From JADLDB01 sp040752975 (GTDB lineage Bacteria; Myxococcota; Myxococcia; Myxococcales; Myxococcaceae), in assembly GCA_040752975.1 (NCBI GenBank), contig JBFMHF010000007.1:1-64000 (forward strand): a stretch of 64,000 bases of DNA, read 5' to 3'. The position numbers and the translations under genes are program-made. The notes beneath the pieces are model-generated. The model was not told the origin of the DNA, did not search any database, and saw only the letters and a list, made by a program, of their open reading frames with translations. This document shows, in pieces, positions 51,771 through 59,503 of the stretch; position 1 is the stretch's first letter; every line of letters starts with the position of its first letter.

Positions 51771-53057
51771 TCAGGCAGGCAGGAAGAAGCAGTCCACGTA
51801 GGGCCGCTCACCCGGGCGGTTCAGGGTGAACTGCTTCGAGCCGAAGACGCCGGACACGAAGTCCTTCTCCGTCACCCAGGCGGTGCGCCCGCCGTCCGGG
51901 TCCGACACGAGAAACTCCCGCCCACCCGCGCCGCGTCGCGTGGCCGTCAGCAGCATCCAGTGGGCGGGCTCGCTGACGCCGAAGGGCACGTCGACACCGG
52001 CTTTGAGGGCGCGCTCCACGGCGTCGAGGTGCCTGCCGGCCTGCCCGCGGGCGAAGCCGTCAGGAGGGTTCGTCATGCGGTACTGCGTGCCGGTGACGTG
52101 GCGCACGTACTTGTCGAAGGCCTTCTGGAACTCGGCGGTGCCCAGGCCCTCGTCGCGCGCCGGGAGGATGGCGGTGCGCAGCTGCGTCAGCTCCGCGTCG
52201 GAAGGAAAGCCACCGAAGCGCTCGCGCACCGCGTGAAGCGCGTTCTTCGCCCGGGCGTCCAGCGGCCCCAGCGAGCGCGCGTAGCGCAACAGCGCCTCCT
52301 TCTGGTCTCCGCTCACCTCGCCGGACGAGGACAGCCGGCCCAGCGCATTCTTCAGGCGTGAGGCGAGCGCGGACTCGGCGCGGGGAATGCCCACGCCGCC
52401 GAACTCCTCCAGCACGGCGCGCTGGAAGTCCGCCGCAGCGTCGCGTGAAGACGTGGAGGCCCGCCCGCCCGCGTTGATGGCGAAGGCCACCACCGGGTCC
52501 GCCTCGGCCAGCACCATCTGCAGCACGGTGGGCCCGCAGGTGGACGTGAAGCGCTGCAACAGCCCGTCGTCGTCGGCCGCGGCGCGGCCCTTCGGCGCGG
52601 TGACGGTGCCGCGCTTCTCCCACAGCGTCTGTGCGTCGAAGGCGTTGGTGTCCTTCGTCGAGTCGAGGTCCAGCACGGTGGCGCGCTCGCGCAAGGTGGC
52701 GCCGTCGAGGCTTTCCACCGCGCGCGCGAAGGTGCGCAAGGTCGCGAGCGACGCTGCGTCGGTGATGCGGTCAGCCCGGGCGCCCACCGCGCGGAGGAAG
52801 AGGCCCTGCCCCACGCCGCTCAAGGCCTTCGCCAGAGAGAGGAGCTCTTCGCGGGTGCTGGCGCTGGCCTTCTGGAAGGCGGCGCGGACGCGGGTCGCTT
52901 CGCGGGGCGTCAGGAGTGGCTCGCTCCCCTCGGGTCCCAGGCCTCGAGGCAGCTTCGCCGCCGCGTCCAGCAGTCTCCCCAGCGTGTCCTTCGGCGTGCC
53001 GGTGGAGGCGCGCGCCAGCGGTCCGGACGGCAGAGCGGTGCTGATTCGTCGCGGCAT
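51771..53057 (-). CDS. Predicted papain-like cysteine peptidase, no signal peptide
   Basis: This encodes 428 residues. The N-terminal 150 residues are helical and Ala/Arg-rich (TPREATRVRAAFQKASASTR, LSLAKALSGVGQGLFLRAVG). A peptidase core follows: nucleophile-like Cys at about residue 174 in FTSTCGPTVLQMVLAEADP, a long helical insert, then His at about residue 366 in EPAHWMLLTATRR and VSDPDGGRTAWVTEKDFVSG. This Cys...His...Asp order is that of papain-like and C39-like enzymes. I do not recognise a named family. The lack of a signal peptide suggests a cytoplasmic enzyme or a protein delivered by a non-Sec secretion route. It is monocistronic, convergent with the PPC fragment and divergent from tatT. 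Confidence 0.65.
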   Translation of the reverse strand: MPRRISTALPSGPLARASTGTPKDTLGRLLDAAAKLPRGLGPEGSEPLLTPREATRVRAAFQKASASTREELLSLAKALSGVGQGLFLRAVGARADRITDAASLATLRTFARAVESLDGATLRERATVLDLDSTKDTNAFDAQTLWEKRGTVTAPKGRAAADDDGLLQRFTSTCGPTVLQMVLAEADPVVAFAINAGGRASTSSRDAAADFQRAVLEEFGGVGIPRAESALASRLKNALGRLSSSGEVSGDQKEALLRYARSLGPLDARAKNALHAVRERFGGFPSDAELTQLRTAILPARDEGLGTAEFQKAFDKYVRHVTGTQYRMTNPPDGFARGQAGRHLDAVERALKAGVDVPFGVSEPAHWMLLTATRRGAGGREFLVSDPDGGRTAWVTEKDFVSGVFGSKQFTLNRPGERPYVDCFFLPA

Positions 53058-53222
53058 GCCTGGCAGAGCCTACGCCACTCTGTCTCGCGAGGTGAGAGAT
53101 GTCCGGTGTCCTCCGGCACCCTGGCTGAGAGCGCGGCCTGCGACCAGTCGCGGCGCGAGTTCGTTGATCCCGCCCCGCCCGCCTCATACAACCCGCCGCG
53201 TCTTCAAGGCCCGGAGGGTGTC

Positions 53223-54116
53223 TTGCTGCTGCGTCTCTTCTTCACCGCGCTCCTCGCGTTGGCGCTGCCCGGCTGCAAGTCCATCGCCACCAACGCCATC
53301 GCCGACGCCTTGTCCGGCCCGGGCAACTTAGGCAGCGACGACGACCCCGAGCTCATCCGCGACGCCGCGCCCTTCGGCCTCAAGACGATGGAGAGCGTGC
53401 TGGAGTCCCAGCCCGAACACGTGGGGCTGCTCACCTCGCTCGCGTCGGGCTTCACCCAGTACGCCTATGCCTTCGTGCAGCAGGACGCGGACGCGGCGGA
53501 GCTCGACTCGAAGTTTTCCCAGTCGAAGGCCGGCCGCGAGCGCGCGAAGAAGCTCTTCCTCCGGGCCCGCGACTACGGCCTGCGCGGCCTCGAGCTGTCC
53601 TCTCCCGGCATCACCGAAAAGCTCAAGTCGGTGCGCGGGCTTCCCGAGGCCGTCGCCCCGCTGAAGAAGGAAGACCTCCCCCTCGTCTACTGGACCGCCG
53701 CCGCGTGGGCGCTGGCGATTTCGAACGGGAAGGAAGACATGCAGCTGGTCGCCGAGTTGCCCGCGCCGGGCGCCCTCCTCACCCGCGCGCTGGAATTGGA
53801 CGAGGGCTGGGACGACGGCGCGCTGCACGAGTTCGCCGTGTCCTACGAAGCCGCCCGGCCCGGCGGCACCGAGGCCACCGCGAAGGCACACCTCGACAGG
53901 GCGCTTGCGCTCAGCCACGGCCGGCGGCTCGGCGTGCAGGTGTCCTGGGCCGAAGGGCCGCTGGTGCAGGGCCAGAAGCGCGAGGACTTCGAGAAGACGC
54001 TCAAAGCCGTGCTGGCAGCCGACGCCAACGCCTCGAAGCCCGACCGCCTCGCGAACATCATCGCCCAGCGGCGTGCCAGGCTGTTACTGGACCACGCCGA
54101 CGACCTCTTCAACTGA
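53223..54116 (+). CDS. TRAP transporter TatT-type TPR lipoprotein
   Basis: This encodes 297 residues from a TTG at 53223 with GGAGG 5 nt upstream; no closer ATG or GTG fits the signal peptide. LRLFFTALLALALPGCKSIA is a signal with lipobox (ALPGC). The mature protein is helical with TPR-like units: ELIRDAAPFGLKTMESVLES, LTSLASGFTQYAYAFVQQDA, LFLRARDYGLRGLELS and LVYWTAAAWALAISNGKEDM. This is the TatT family described in Treponema, whose trimer associates with the DctP protein of TRAP transporters. DctP is encoded 23 nt downstream. It should sit on the periplasmic face of a membrane and help ligand handling. Confidence 0.88.
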   Translation: MLLRLFFTALLALALPGCKSIATNAIADALSGPGNLGSDDDPELIRDAAPFGLKTMESVLESQPEHVGLLTSLASGFTQYAYAFVQQDADAAELDSKFSQSKAGRERAKKLFLRARDYGLRGLELSSPGITEKLKSVRGLPEAVAPLKKEDLPLVYWTAAAWALAISNGKEDMQLVAELPAPGALLTRALELDEGWDDGALHEFAVSYEAARPGGTEATAKAHLDRALALSHGRRLGVQVSWAEGPLVQGQKREDFEKTLKAVLAADANASKPDRLANIIAQRRARLLLDHADDLFN

Positions 54117-54139
54117 TTCACACGCAAAGGGACAAGACC

Positions 54140-55123
54140 GTGACGAAGCGACTTCTGGCGATGACCGTGGCCCTGCTGGCGATGCCCGCGCTGGCCGAGA
54201 AGGTGACCATCAAGCTGGGCACTCTCGCCCCGCAGGGCAGCACCTGGCACTCGCTGCTCAAGGAGCTGGCCGAGAAGTGGGAGCAGGCGTCCAACGGCGA
54301 GGTGAAGCTGAAGATCTACGCCGGCGGCACGCAGGGCAGCGAAGGCGACATGGTGCGGAAGATGGGCGTGGGCCAGCTGCAGGCCGCGTCCATCACCAAC
54401 GTCGGCCTGCACGATCTCACCGCCGAGCCGATGGTCTTCTCCACGCCCGGCATGGTGGACGAGGCGGAGTTCCGCGGCGTCTTCCCGAAGGTGGAAGGGC
54501 AGCTGAACGCGGCGCTCGAGGCCAAGGGCTATTCCGTGCTGGCCTGGGCGCAGGTGGGCACCGTCTACATCTTCTGCACCAAGCCCTACGCGACGCCCGA
54601 GGCCGCCGCCGACGCGAAGTTCTTCGCGTGGGACGGAGACCCTGGCTCCATCGAGGCCTTCAAGCTGGTCGGCTTCCGCCCCGTCGTCCTCTCGTCCGTC
54701 GACATCGTCCCCTCGCTGCAGACGGGGATGATCAACTGCGTCGCGCAGGTCCCGGCCTACGCGTTGACCGCGCGCCTCTTCGACAAGGCGAACAAGATGA
54801 TGGACTTCCCGTGGACGTACTTGATCGGCGCCACCGTGGTGAAGAAGGACGTGTGGGAGAAGATCAACCCCGAGCTGCGCCAGAAGCTCCTGGCCATCGC
54901 CAAGGAGATCAACGGCCGCATCGACGCCGAGGTGAAGCGGCTCAACGACGACGCCATCGTGGCGATGAAGAAGCAGGGCCTCGAGGTGGTGAAGGTCGAG
55001 CCCGGCCCCTGGCAGAAGGCGGCGGAGCGGTCCTGGCCCGCGGTGCGCTCCAAGGTGGTGAGCGAGGCCTTCTTCGACCAGGTCGTGAAGCTGCGCGACG
55101 AGTACCGCAAGTCGAAGAAGTAG
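54140..55123 (+). CDS. TRAP transporter substrate-binding protein, DctP family
   Basis: This encodes 327 residues from a GTG at 54140, with signal peptide KRLLAMTVALLAMPALAEK. It is a DctP-type periplasmic binding protein: TIKLGTLAPQGSTWHSLLKE, GEVKLKIYAGGTQGSEGDMV, MFSTPGM-like VFSTPGMVDEAEFR, the swivel-helix region KPYATPEAAADAKFFAW and SLQTGMINCVAQVPAYALTA. The conserved Arg that binds carboxylates in C4-dicarboxylate members is not obvious, so the ligand may differ. The gene follows the TatT gene by 23 nt. Its permease is probably the fused QM protein at 45827-47767. Confidence 0.92.
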   Translation: MTKRLLAMTVALLAMPALAEKVTIKLGTLAPQGSTWHSLLKELAEKWEQASNGEVKLKIYAGGTQGSEGDMVRKMGVGQLQAASITNVGLHDLTAEPMVFSTPGMVDEAEFRGVFPKVEGQLNAALEAKGYSVLAWAQVGTVYIFCTKPYATPEAAADAKFFAWDGDPGSIEAFKLVGFRPVVLSSVDIVPSLQTGMINCVAQVPAYALTARLFDKANKMMDFPWTYLIGATVVKKDVWEKINPELRQKLLAIAKEINGRIDAEVKRLNDDAIVAMKKQGLEVVKVEPGPWQKAAERSWPAVRSKVVSEAFFDQVVKLRDEYRKSKK

Positions 55124-55197
55124 CGCCGCTCCCGACTCCGGCCGTGTCTCGCGCCGGCGCTGAGAGGGGTGGGTGCGCGGGGCACGCAGAGTCGTGT

Positions 55198-56769
55198 ATG
55201 GAGCCGCCCGTCGTGAACGCCCCCTCGAAGCCGCCGCCGTCCGTCTCCGCCGAGCAGCTCAAGTCCGTCACCCGCGTCCTCGACGCCGTGGTGCAAGACC
55301 GGACGCTGCTCGACGCCCTCTCCGAGGCCGACCGGAAGGCGCTGCTCGCCGCCGCCGGCCGCGTGTCCACCCCGACGCGCGACGACGTGCACCGGCTGCG
55401 CAAGCACCAGAAGAAGAAGGAAGGCGAGCTGCGTCGCGCGAAGGACCGCGCGGTGCGCGACAACACCGCCATCCGGGTGGCGCGGCAGCAGGCCGTCTTC
55501 ACCGCGCCTCCGCCGCTGCTCGTCTCGGGGGCTCGCGCCGACGCGCCGCTGCTGGAAGAGGCGCGCCACTGCTACGTGTGCAAGGCCGACTACCGCCAGG
55601 TGCACCACTTCTACGACGCGATGTGCGTGGGGTGCGGCGACTTCAACTACGCCAGGCGCTTCCCCGTGGGCCGGCTCGACGGGCAGGTGGCCGTCATCAC
55701 CGGAGCGCGGCTCAAGATTGGCCAGCAGGCCGCGCTGATGATGTTGCGCGCTGGCGCTCGCGTCATCGCCACCACCCGTTTCCCGCACGACGCGGCGCTG
55801 CGCTACGCGAAGGAACCCGACTTCTCCGAGTGGGGCCACCGCCTCGAGGTGCACGGGCTCGACCTGCGCCACTCCCCGTCGGTGGAGCTGTTCGCGCGCT
55901 GGCTGTCCCGCCGTCTTCCGCGCCTCGACATCCTCATCAACAACGCGGCTCAGACGGTGCGCCGCCCCGTCGGCTTCTTCTCGCACCTCATGGCGACCGA
56001 GGAAGCGCCAGTCTCGACGCTGCCGCCGGGCGCGCAGGAGCTGCTCAAGGGCCGGCAGGAGTGCCTGTCGGCGATGGGGCTGACTCACGCGCTGCCCAGG
56101 GGCGCGGGCGAGGACGTGACCGGGCTGGCGACGTGGCACGCGGGACAGGGGCCGGGCGCGGGGCTGGTGGCGTCCGCGCGCGCCTCGCAGGTCCGCTACA
56201 CGTGGGAGGACGCCAGCTACGGCATGGACGTCTTCCCCGAGGGCAAGCTGGACGCGGATCTCCAGCAGGTCGACCTGCGCACCGTGAACTCCTGGCGCCT
56301 CAGGCTACACGAGGTGCCGACGCCCGAGCTCCTCGAGGTGCAGTTGGTGAACGCGGTGGCGCCCTTCGTCCTCGCTGGGCGCCTGCGGGAATTGATGCGC
56401 TCGTCGCCGCCGGGCCACAAGCACATCGTCAACGTCTCGGCGATGGAAGGCAGCTTCAGCCGCGGCACCAAGACGGACAAGCACCCGCACACCAACATGG
56501 CCAAGGCGGCGCTCAACATGATGACGCTCACCAGCGCGCCCGACTACGCGAAGGACGGCATCTGGATGAACGCGGTGGACACCGGCTGGGTGACGGACGA
56601 GGACCCGGCGCAGCACGCCGCGCGCAAGAAGGACGACCTCGGCTTCCAGCCTCCGCTGGACATCGTGGACGGCGCTGCGCGGGTGGTCGATCCGATTTTC
56701 TCCACCGCGCGGGGCGAAGAGCCGGTGTTCGGCCGCTTCCTGAAGGACTACCGCCCGACGGCGTGGTGA
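55198..56769 (+). CDS. Short-chain dehydrogenase-like protein with N-terminal zinc-ribbon
   Basis: This encodes 523 residues, about twice the usual SDR length. Residues about 20-110 are charged helices (VHRLRKHQKKKEGELRRAKD). Residues about 122-150 have two CxxC pairs (HCYVCKADYRQ and AMCVGCGDFN), probably zinc-binding. The SDR Rossmann domain follows, with GQVAVITGARLKIGQQAALM, LDLRHSPSVELF and LDILINNAAQTV. The region where SDRs have Tyr-x3-Lys reads TNMAKAALNMM, so the Lys is kept but the catalytic Tyr position is Thr. The Ser in VNVSAMEG is present. Either another residue supplies the proton or it is not a classical reductase. It is cytoplasmic. Confidence 0.85.
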   Translation: MEPPVVNAPSKPPPSVSAEQLKSVTRVLDAVVQDRTLLDALSEADRKALLAAAGRVSTPTRDDVHRLRKHQKKKEGELRRAKDRAVRDNTAIRVARQQAVFTAPPPLLVSGARADAPLLEEARHCYVCKADYRQVHHFYDAMCVGCGDFNYARRFPVGRLDGQVAVITGARLKIGQQAALMMLRAGARVIATTRFPHDAALRYAKEPDFSEWGHRLEVHGLDLRHSPSVELFARWLSRRLPRLDILINNAAQTVRRPVGFFSHLMATEEAPVSTLPPGAQELLKGRQECLSAMGLTHALPRGAGEDVTGLATWHAGQGPGAGLVASARASQVRYTWEDASYGMDVFPEGKLDADLQQVDLRTVNSWRLRLHEVPTPELLEVQLVNAVAPFVLAGRLRELMRSSPPGHKHIVNVSAMEGSFSRGTKTDKHPHTNMAKAALNMMTLTSAPDYAKDGIWMNAVDTGWVTDEDPAQHAARKKDDLGFQPPLDIVDGAARVVDPIFSTARGEEPVFGRFLKDYRPTAW

Positions 56770-56809
56770 GGACTCGAAGGCGTCGCGCGCGCGCCGGTGT
56801 CGTGAAAAG

Positions 56810-57469
56810 GTGCTCCACGGAGGTCGCGCTCTGCAACGGGAGCTCACATTCGGTCGGCAGCTCTTCCTGGCGGGCTTCTTCACCGCGCTCCACGCCGTCG
56901 TCTACATGGTGGGCAACCACCTGCCGCTGGGCACGCCGCGCTCGTTGCCGATGACGGCGCTGGACGAGGCGGTGCCCTTCCTGCCCGCCACCGTCTTCGT
57001 CTACGTCAGCGACTACGTGCTGGCCTTCGTGGCCTTCTTGAGCCTCAAGCGTCGCGAGAACGTGCACCGCTTCCTGTGGGTGTTCATGACCTGCGTCGCG
57101 GTGGCTGGCGTCATCCACTGGGTGTACCCCACGGCCTACCCGCGCGAGCGCTTCCCGGTCCCGGAGGACGCGCACGCGTTGTCTCGACTGGCGCTCACCG
57201 TCCTGCGCTTCTTCGACTCGCCCAACAGTTGTCTACCCAGCCTGCACGTCGCCACGGCCACTGGATCCGCGGTGCTGGTGCGCCGGGAAAATCCGCGCCT
57301 CTCGTGGTGGCTCTTCGGCTGGGCGCTGCTGGTCGCGGCCTCGACCTTGACGGCCAAGCAGCACTACGCCATCGACGTCGCGGCGGGCTTGGCGATGCTG
57401 GTGGTGGTGCTGCTCGTCGTCGACGCAGTGCGGGACAGGCGCCGCCCCAGGCTCCCGGCCACGACGTGA
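56810..57469 (+). CDS. PAP2-superfamily membrane phosphatase
   Basis: This encodes 219 residues from a GTG at 56810. About six membrane helices are present. The phosphatase motifs are of the AUR1/PAP2 type: SCLPSLHVATATG (motif 2, PS-x-H) and STLTAKQHYAIDVAAG (motif 3, His and Asp). Motif 1 (KxxxxxxRP) is not clear, as is usual for the AUR1-like branch. Such proteins act on lipid phosphates or transfer phospho-head groups at the membrane. It follows the SDR gene by 40 nt on the same strand, and co-transcription is possible. The start is uncertain because only a weak GAAAAG lies upstream. Confidence 0.85.
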   Translation: MLHGGRALQRELTFGRQLFLAGFFTALHAVVYMVGNHLPLGTPRSLPMTALDEAVPFLPATVFVYVSDYVLAFVAFLSLKRRENVHRFLWVFMTCVAVAGVIHWVYPTAYPRERFPVPEDAHALSRLALTVLRFFDSPNSCLPSLHVATATGSAVLVRRENPRLSWWLFGWALLVAASTLTAKQHYAIDVAAGLAMLVVVLLVVDAVRDRRRPRLPATT

Positions 57470-57607
57470 CGCTCCGTGGAATTTCGAGGGCAGCGCGACG
57501 CGGCCGAGAGGCGGCATGGCTCAGGGGAAGGTGAGAAGGCGTGGGCGGGGCGCCCGGCTCGTCCCGCGCAGCCCCTCGGCTTCGGGGCGCGGCCTGGAAA
57601 GGTGATT

Positions 57608-57651
57608 CTGGTCGTACTTTGTGTCGTCCCCACAACACAAAGTACGACCAG
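57608..57651. repeat. Perfect 17-bp inverted repeat with 10-nt loop
   Basis: The left arm CTGGTCGTACTTTGTGT (57608-57624) and right arm ACACAAAGTACGACCAG (57635-57651) are exact reverse complements around CGTCCCCACA. A shorter stem, GTACGA (57642-57647) with TCGTAC (57653-57658), shares the right arm, so two mutually exclusive hairpins can form. No T-run follows. It could be an operator, an attenuator or the remnant of a small mobile palindrome. Confidence 0.9.
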
Positions 57652-57669
57652 TTCGTACCTTTGAAAGTG

Positions 57670-57690
57670 GAGACCTTCGCGTGAGGTCTC
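57670..57690. other. 6-bp stem-loop downstream of the large inverted repeat
   Basis: GAGACC at 57670-57675 pairs with GGTCTC at 57685-57690 around a 9-nt loop (TTCGCGTGA). It is short and could arise by chance, but it lies directly after the 17-bp palindrome in a gene-free region. Confidence 0.4.
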
Positions 57691-57888
57691 GGGGCTGTTG
57701 CGGGACGAGCAGGTGCGAGGACGACCTTCGCTCATTCCGTCCTCGAGGCCGTCGCGATGCGCCTCCCCTCGGCCCGCGACGTCCGACCGCTTCGGTCGAA
57801 TGAGCGACAGGGACGGCGCAGTGCTGGCCCGTTGCGGCGCAGCAGCCGATGATGGCGCCGTGACGAAGCCGGCGGCGGGCCACAGCGC

Positions 57889-58872
57889 ATGACGACGACG
57901 GCGGCTCTCTGGCTGGCGGTGCTGGCCGCGGCGGGTGCGGTGTTGGTGGCGGCGATGGCCGCGACGCGGAGGAGCCCCCTGTCCGGCCCGCTGACGCTCC
58001 TCTCCGTCGACCAGTTCGCGTGGAACGGCGCCACCATCGGATTGCTCCTCACGGGGGATGATCGCTGGCGCTGGGTGGGGGCCGTCGTCTCGCCCGTCTT
58101 CCCGGCGATGGTGTTCCACTTCGCCCTCGTCTTCGTGGGGAAGCGGCGCTCGCTCGAGCGCTGGCTGTGGGCGACGTACGCCGTCTTCGGCGCACAGTGC
58201 GTGGGCAGCGCGGTGACGTACCTCAAGGCCGGCGGCGCGACAGCGGGGGACATCAGCTTCTGGGCAGGCGTGTTGGCGATCTGCATCCTCCCGCTCGTCG
58301 TGGGGGGCGGAGTCCTGGTGCTCCGACACCTCCGGCAGGCCGCGTCACCTCTGGAACGCCTGCGCACCTGGCTCTTCCTCGGCGCGCTGGCGGTGCTGAC
58401 GGCCTCGGTGATGACGGACCTCTTGCACGACATGGGCTACGCGGTGCCCGCGCTGTCTCAGACGGGTAGCTTCCTCTTCACCGGGGCGATGGCGCTGCTC
58501 TCCTTCGGCACCGGCCTCATGCCGATGCCCAGCGCGGTGCGCTCCGGCGTCTTCACCGTGCTGGTGGTGCTGCTCTCGGCGGCGGTGGCGCTGCTGGCCT
58601 TCGTGGTGTGGCAGGGGAACCTCGCGGTGCTGGCGCTGGTGCTGAGCAGCCTCTCGGTGACGGGCATGCTGGTGGCCCGCCGCGTGACGTTGACGGTGGC
58701 CTCGCAGCGCCAGGGCCTCTCACGCTTCGCCAACGTGGGGCGCTTCTCGGCGCAGATGGCGCACGACTTGAAGAACCCGCTGGCCGCCGCCCGCGGAGCG
58801 CTCCAGTTCCTCGAGGAGGAGCGCCGCCAGGGGAAGAGCCTCGACCCGCACGCGCACTCCTGGGCCTGGTAG
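57889..58872 (+). pseudogene. Histidine kinase truncated after the H-box (no ATPase domain)
   Basis: The surviving frame encodes 327 residues: about seven membrane helices in the first 250 residues, a linker, then the dimerisation helix with GRFSAQMAHDLKNPLAAARG, whose His is intact. The frame then reads DPHAHSWAW and stops at 58872. In another phase the next bases still encode kinase-like sequence (LLGLVGEQLERMTRTIDRA, about 58845-58911), after which similarity ends. The N, G1, F and G2 boxes are absent and do not occur downstream before 59504. So there is both a frameshift and a deletion of the catalytic domain. It cannot phosphorylate itself; at most it is a membrane receptor remnant. Confidence 0.8.
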
Positions 58873-58954
58873 GCGAGCAGCTCGAGCGCATGACGCGCAC
58901 CATCGACCGCGCCAGGAGGAGGTCAACGAGCGGATATTCACCCGGCTCGACCTG

Positions 58955-59344
58955 ATGTCCGAGCGGATGAACGCGATGGCCAGCCAGCTGGGCGTCGTGA
59001 CCCAGCGGATGAACGAGTTCGCCCAGCGGATGAACGAGCTGACTGAGCGGATGAACGAGTTCACTCAGCGGACGAACGAGCTCACTCAGCGGACGAACGA
59101 GCTCACTCATCGGACAAACGAGCTGACGGCCGACTTCGCGAGCCTCCGTTCGGGCTTCGTGGAGCTGGCCGCCGACCAGGCGCTTCTGGGCTCCGAGTTT
59201 GCGGGGTTCCGGGCACTCACTCAGGAGCTCAGACAGAACCTGCGCCGTCTCACGGAGCTCTTCCTGCAGAGCCTGGACTCCAGCACCGACCGCTTCGATG
59301 AGCTCGAGGCGCGGCTAGCGGCGCTCGAGAAGAAGACCGGCTGA
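58955..59344 (+). CDS. Coiled-coil protein with 7-residue repeats
   Basis: This encodes 129 residues from the ATG at 58955. Six exact-length 7-residue units (QRMNEFA, QRMNELT, ERMNEFT, QRTNELT twice, HRTNELT) are encoded by 21-nt repeats at 59003-59128. They form a predicted parallel coiled coil, and helical segments continue to the end (LRQNLRRLTELFLQSLDSST, ELEARLAALEKKTG). The frame is open upstream across the broken kinase end (EEVNERIFTRLDLM) without a start codon, so the original 5' part may have been lost at the junction near 58911. Function is unknown; it may be structural. Whether it is expressed is uncertain because no clear ribosome site precedes the ATG. Confidence 0.6.
   Translation: MSERMNAMASQLGVVTQRMNEFAQRMNELTERMNEFTQRTNELTQRTNELTHRTNELTADFASLRSGFVELAADQALLGSEFAGFRALTQELRQNLRRLTELFLQSLDSSTDRFDELEARLAALEKKTG
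59003..59128 (+). repeat. Six 21-nt tandem coding repeats (heptad units)
   Basis: There are six consecutive 21-nt units of the form CAGCGGA[TC]GAACGAG followed by two codons, all in frame with the coiled-coil gene. The fourth and fifth units are identical, showing recent copying. Length changes here would alter the coiled coil by one heptad at a time. Confidence 0.85.
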
Positions 59345-59503
59345 CGCGTCCTTCCTCACGGGCTTGATCCATCGCCCGCGGGGCCTCCCCCTGCTATGAG
59401 GACGTTTCCCCGCGCGGAGACTTGCCTCGTGCCCCCAAACCCCGCCATTCTCCGTGTCGCACACCGTCCGGAAGGCCGACCGGTCGGGCGGTTGGAGCCT
59501 CGC

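Larger units (their letters stand above)
57470..57888. other. 419-nt region without a gene, rich in inverted repeats
   Basis: I see no convincing gene here: the short open frames have no start signal or protein character. It contains the 17-bp inverted repeat at 57608-57651, an overlapping TCGTAC arm pair at 57642-57658, and a GAGACC/GGTCTC stem at 57670-57690. Base composition around 57605-57670 is visibly richer in A and T than the flanks. The 5' leader of the damaged kinase gene occupies the right end. Confidence 0.6.

Noticed and set aside
57608..57651. Intrinsic terminator
   Set aside because: No T-run follows on either strand and the loop is 10 nt; the PAP2 gene ends 140 nt earlier.
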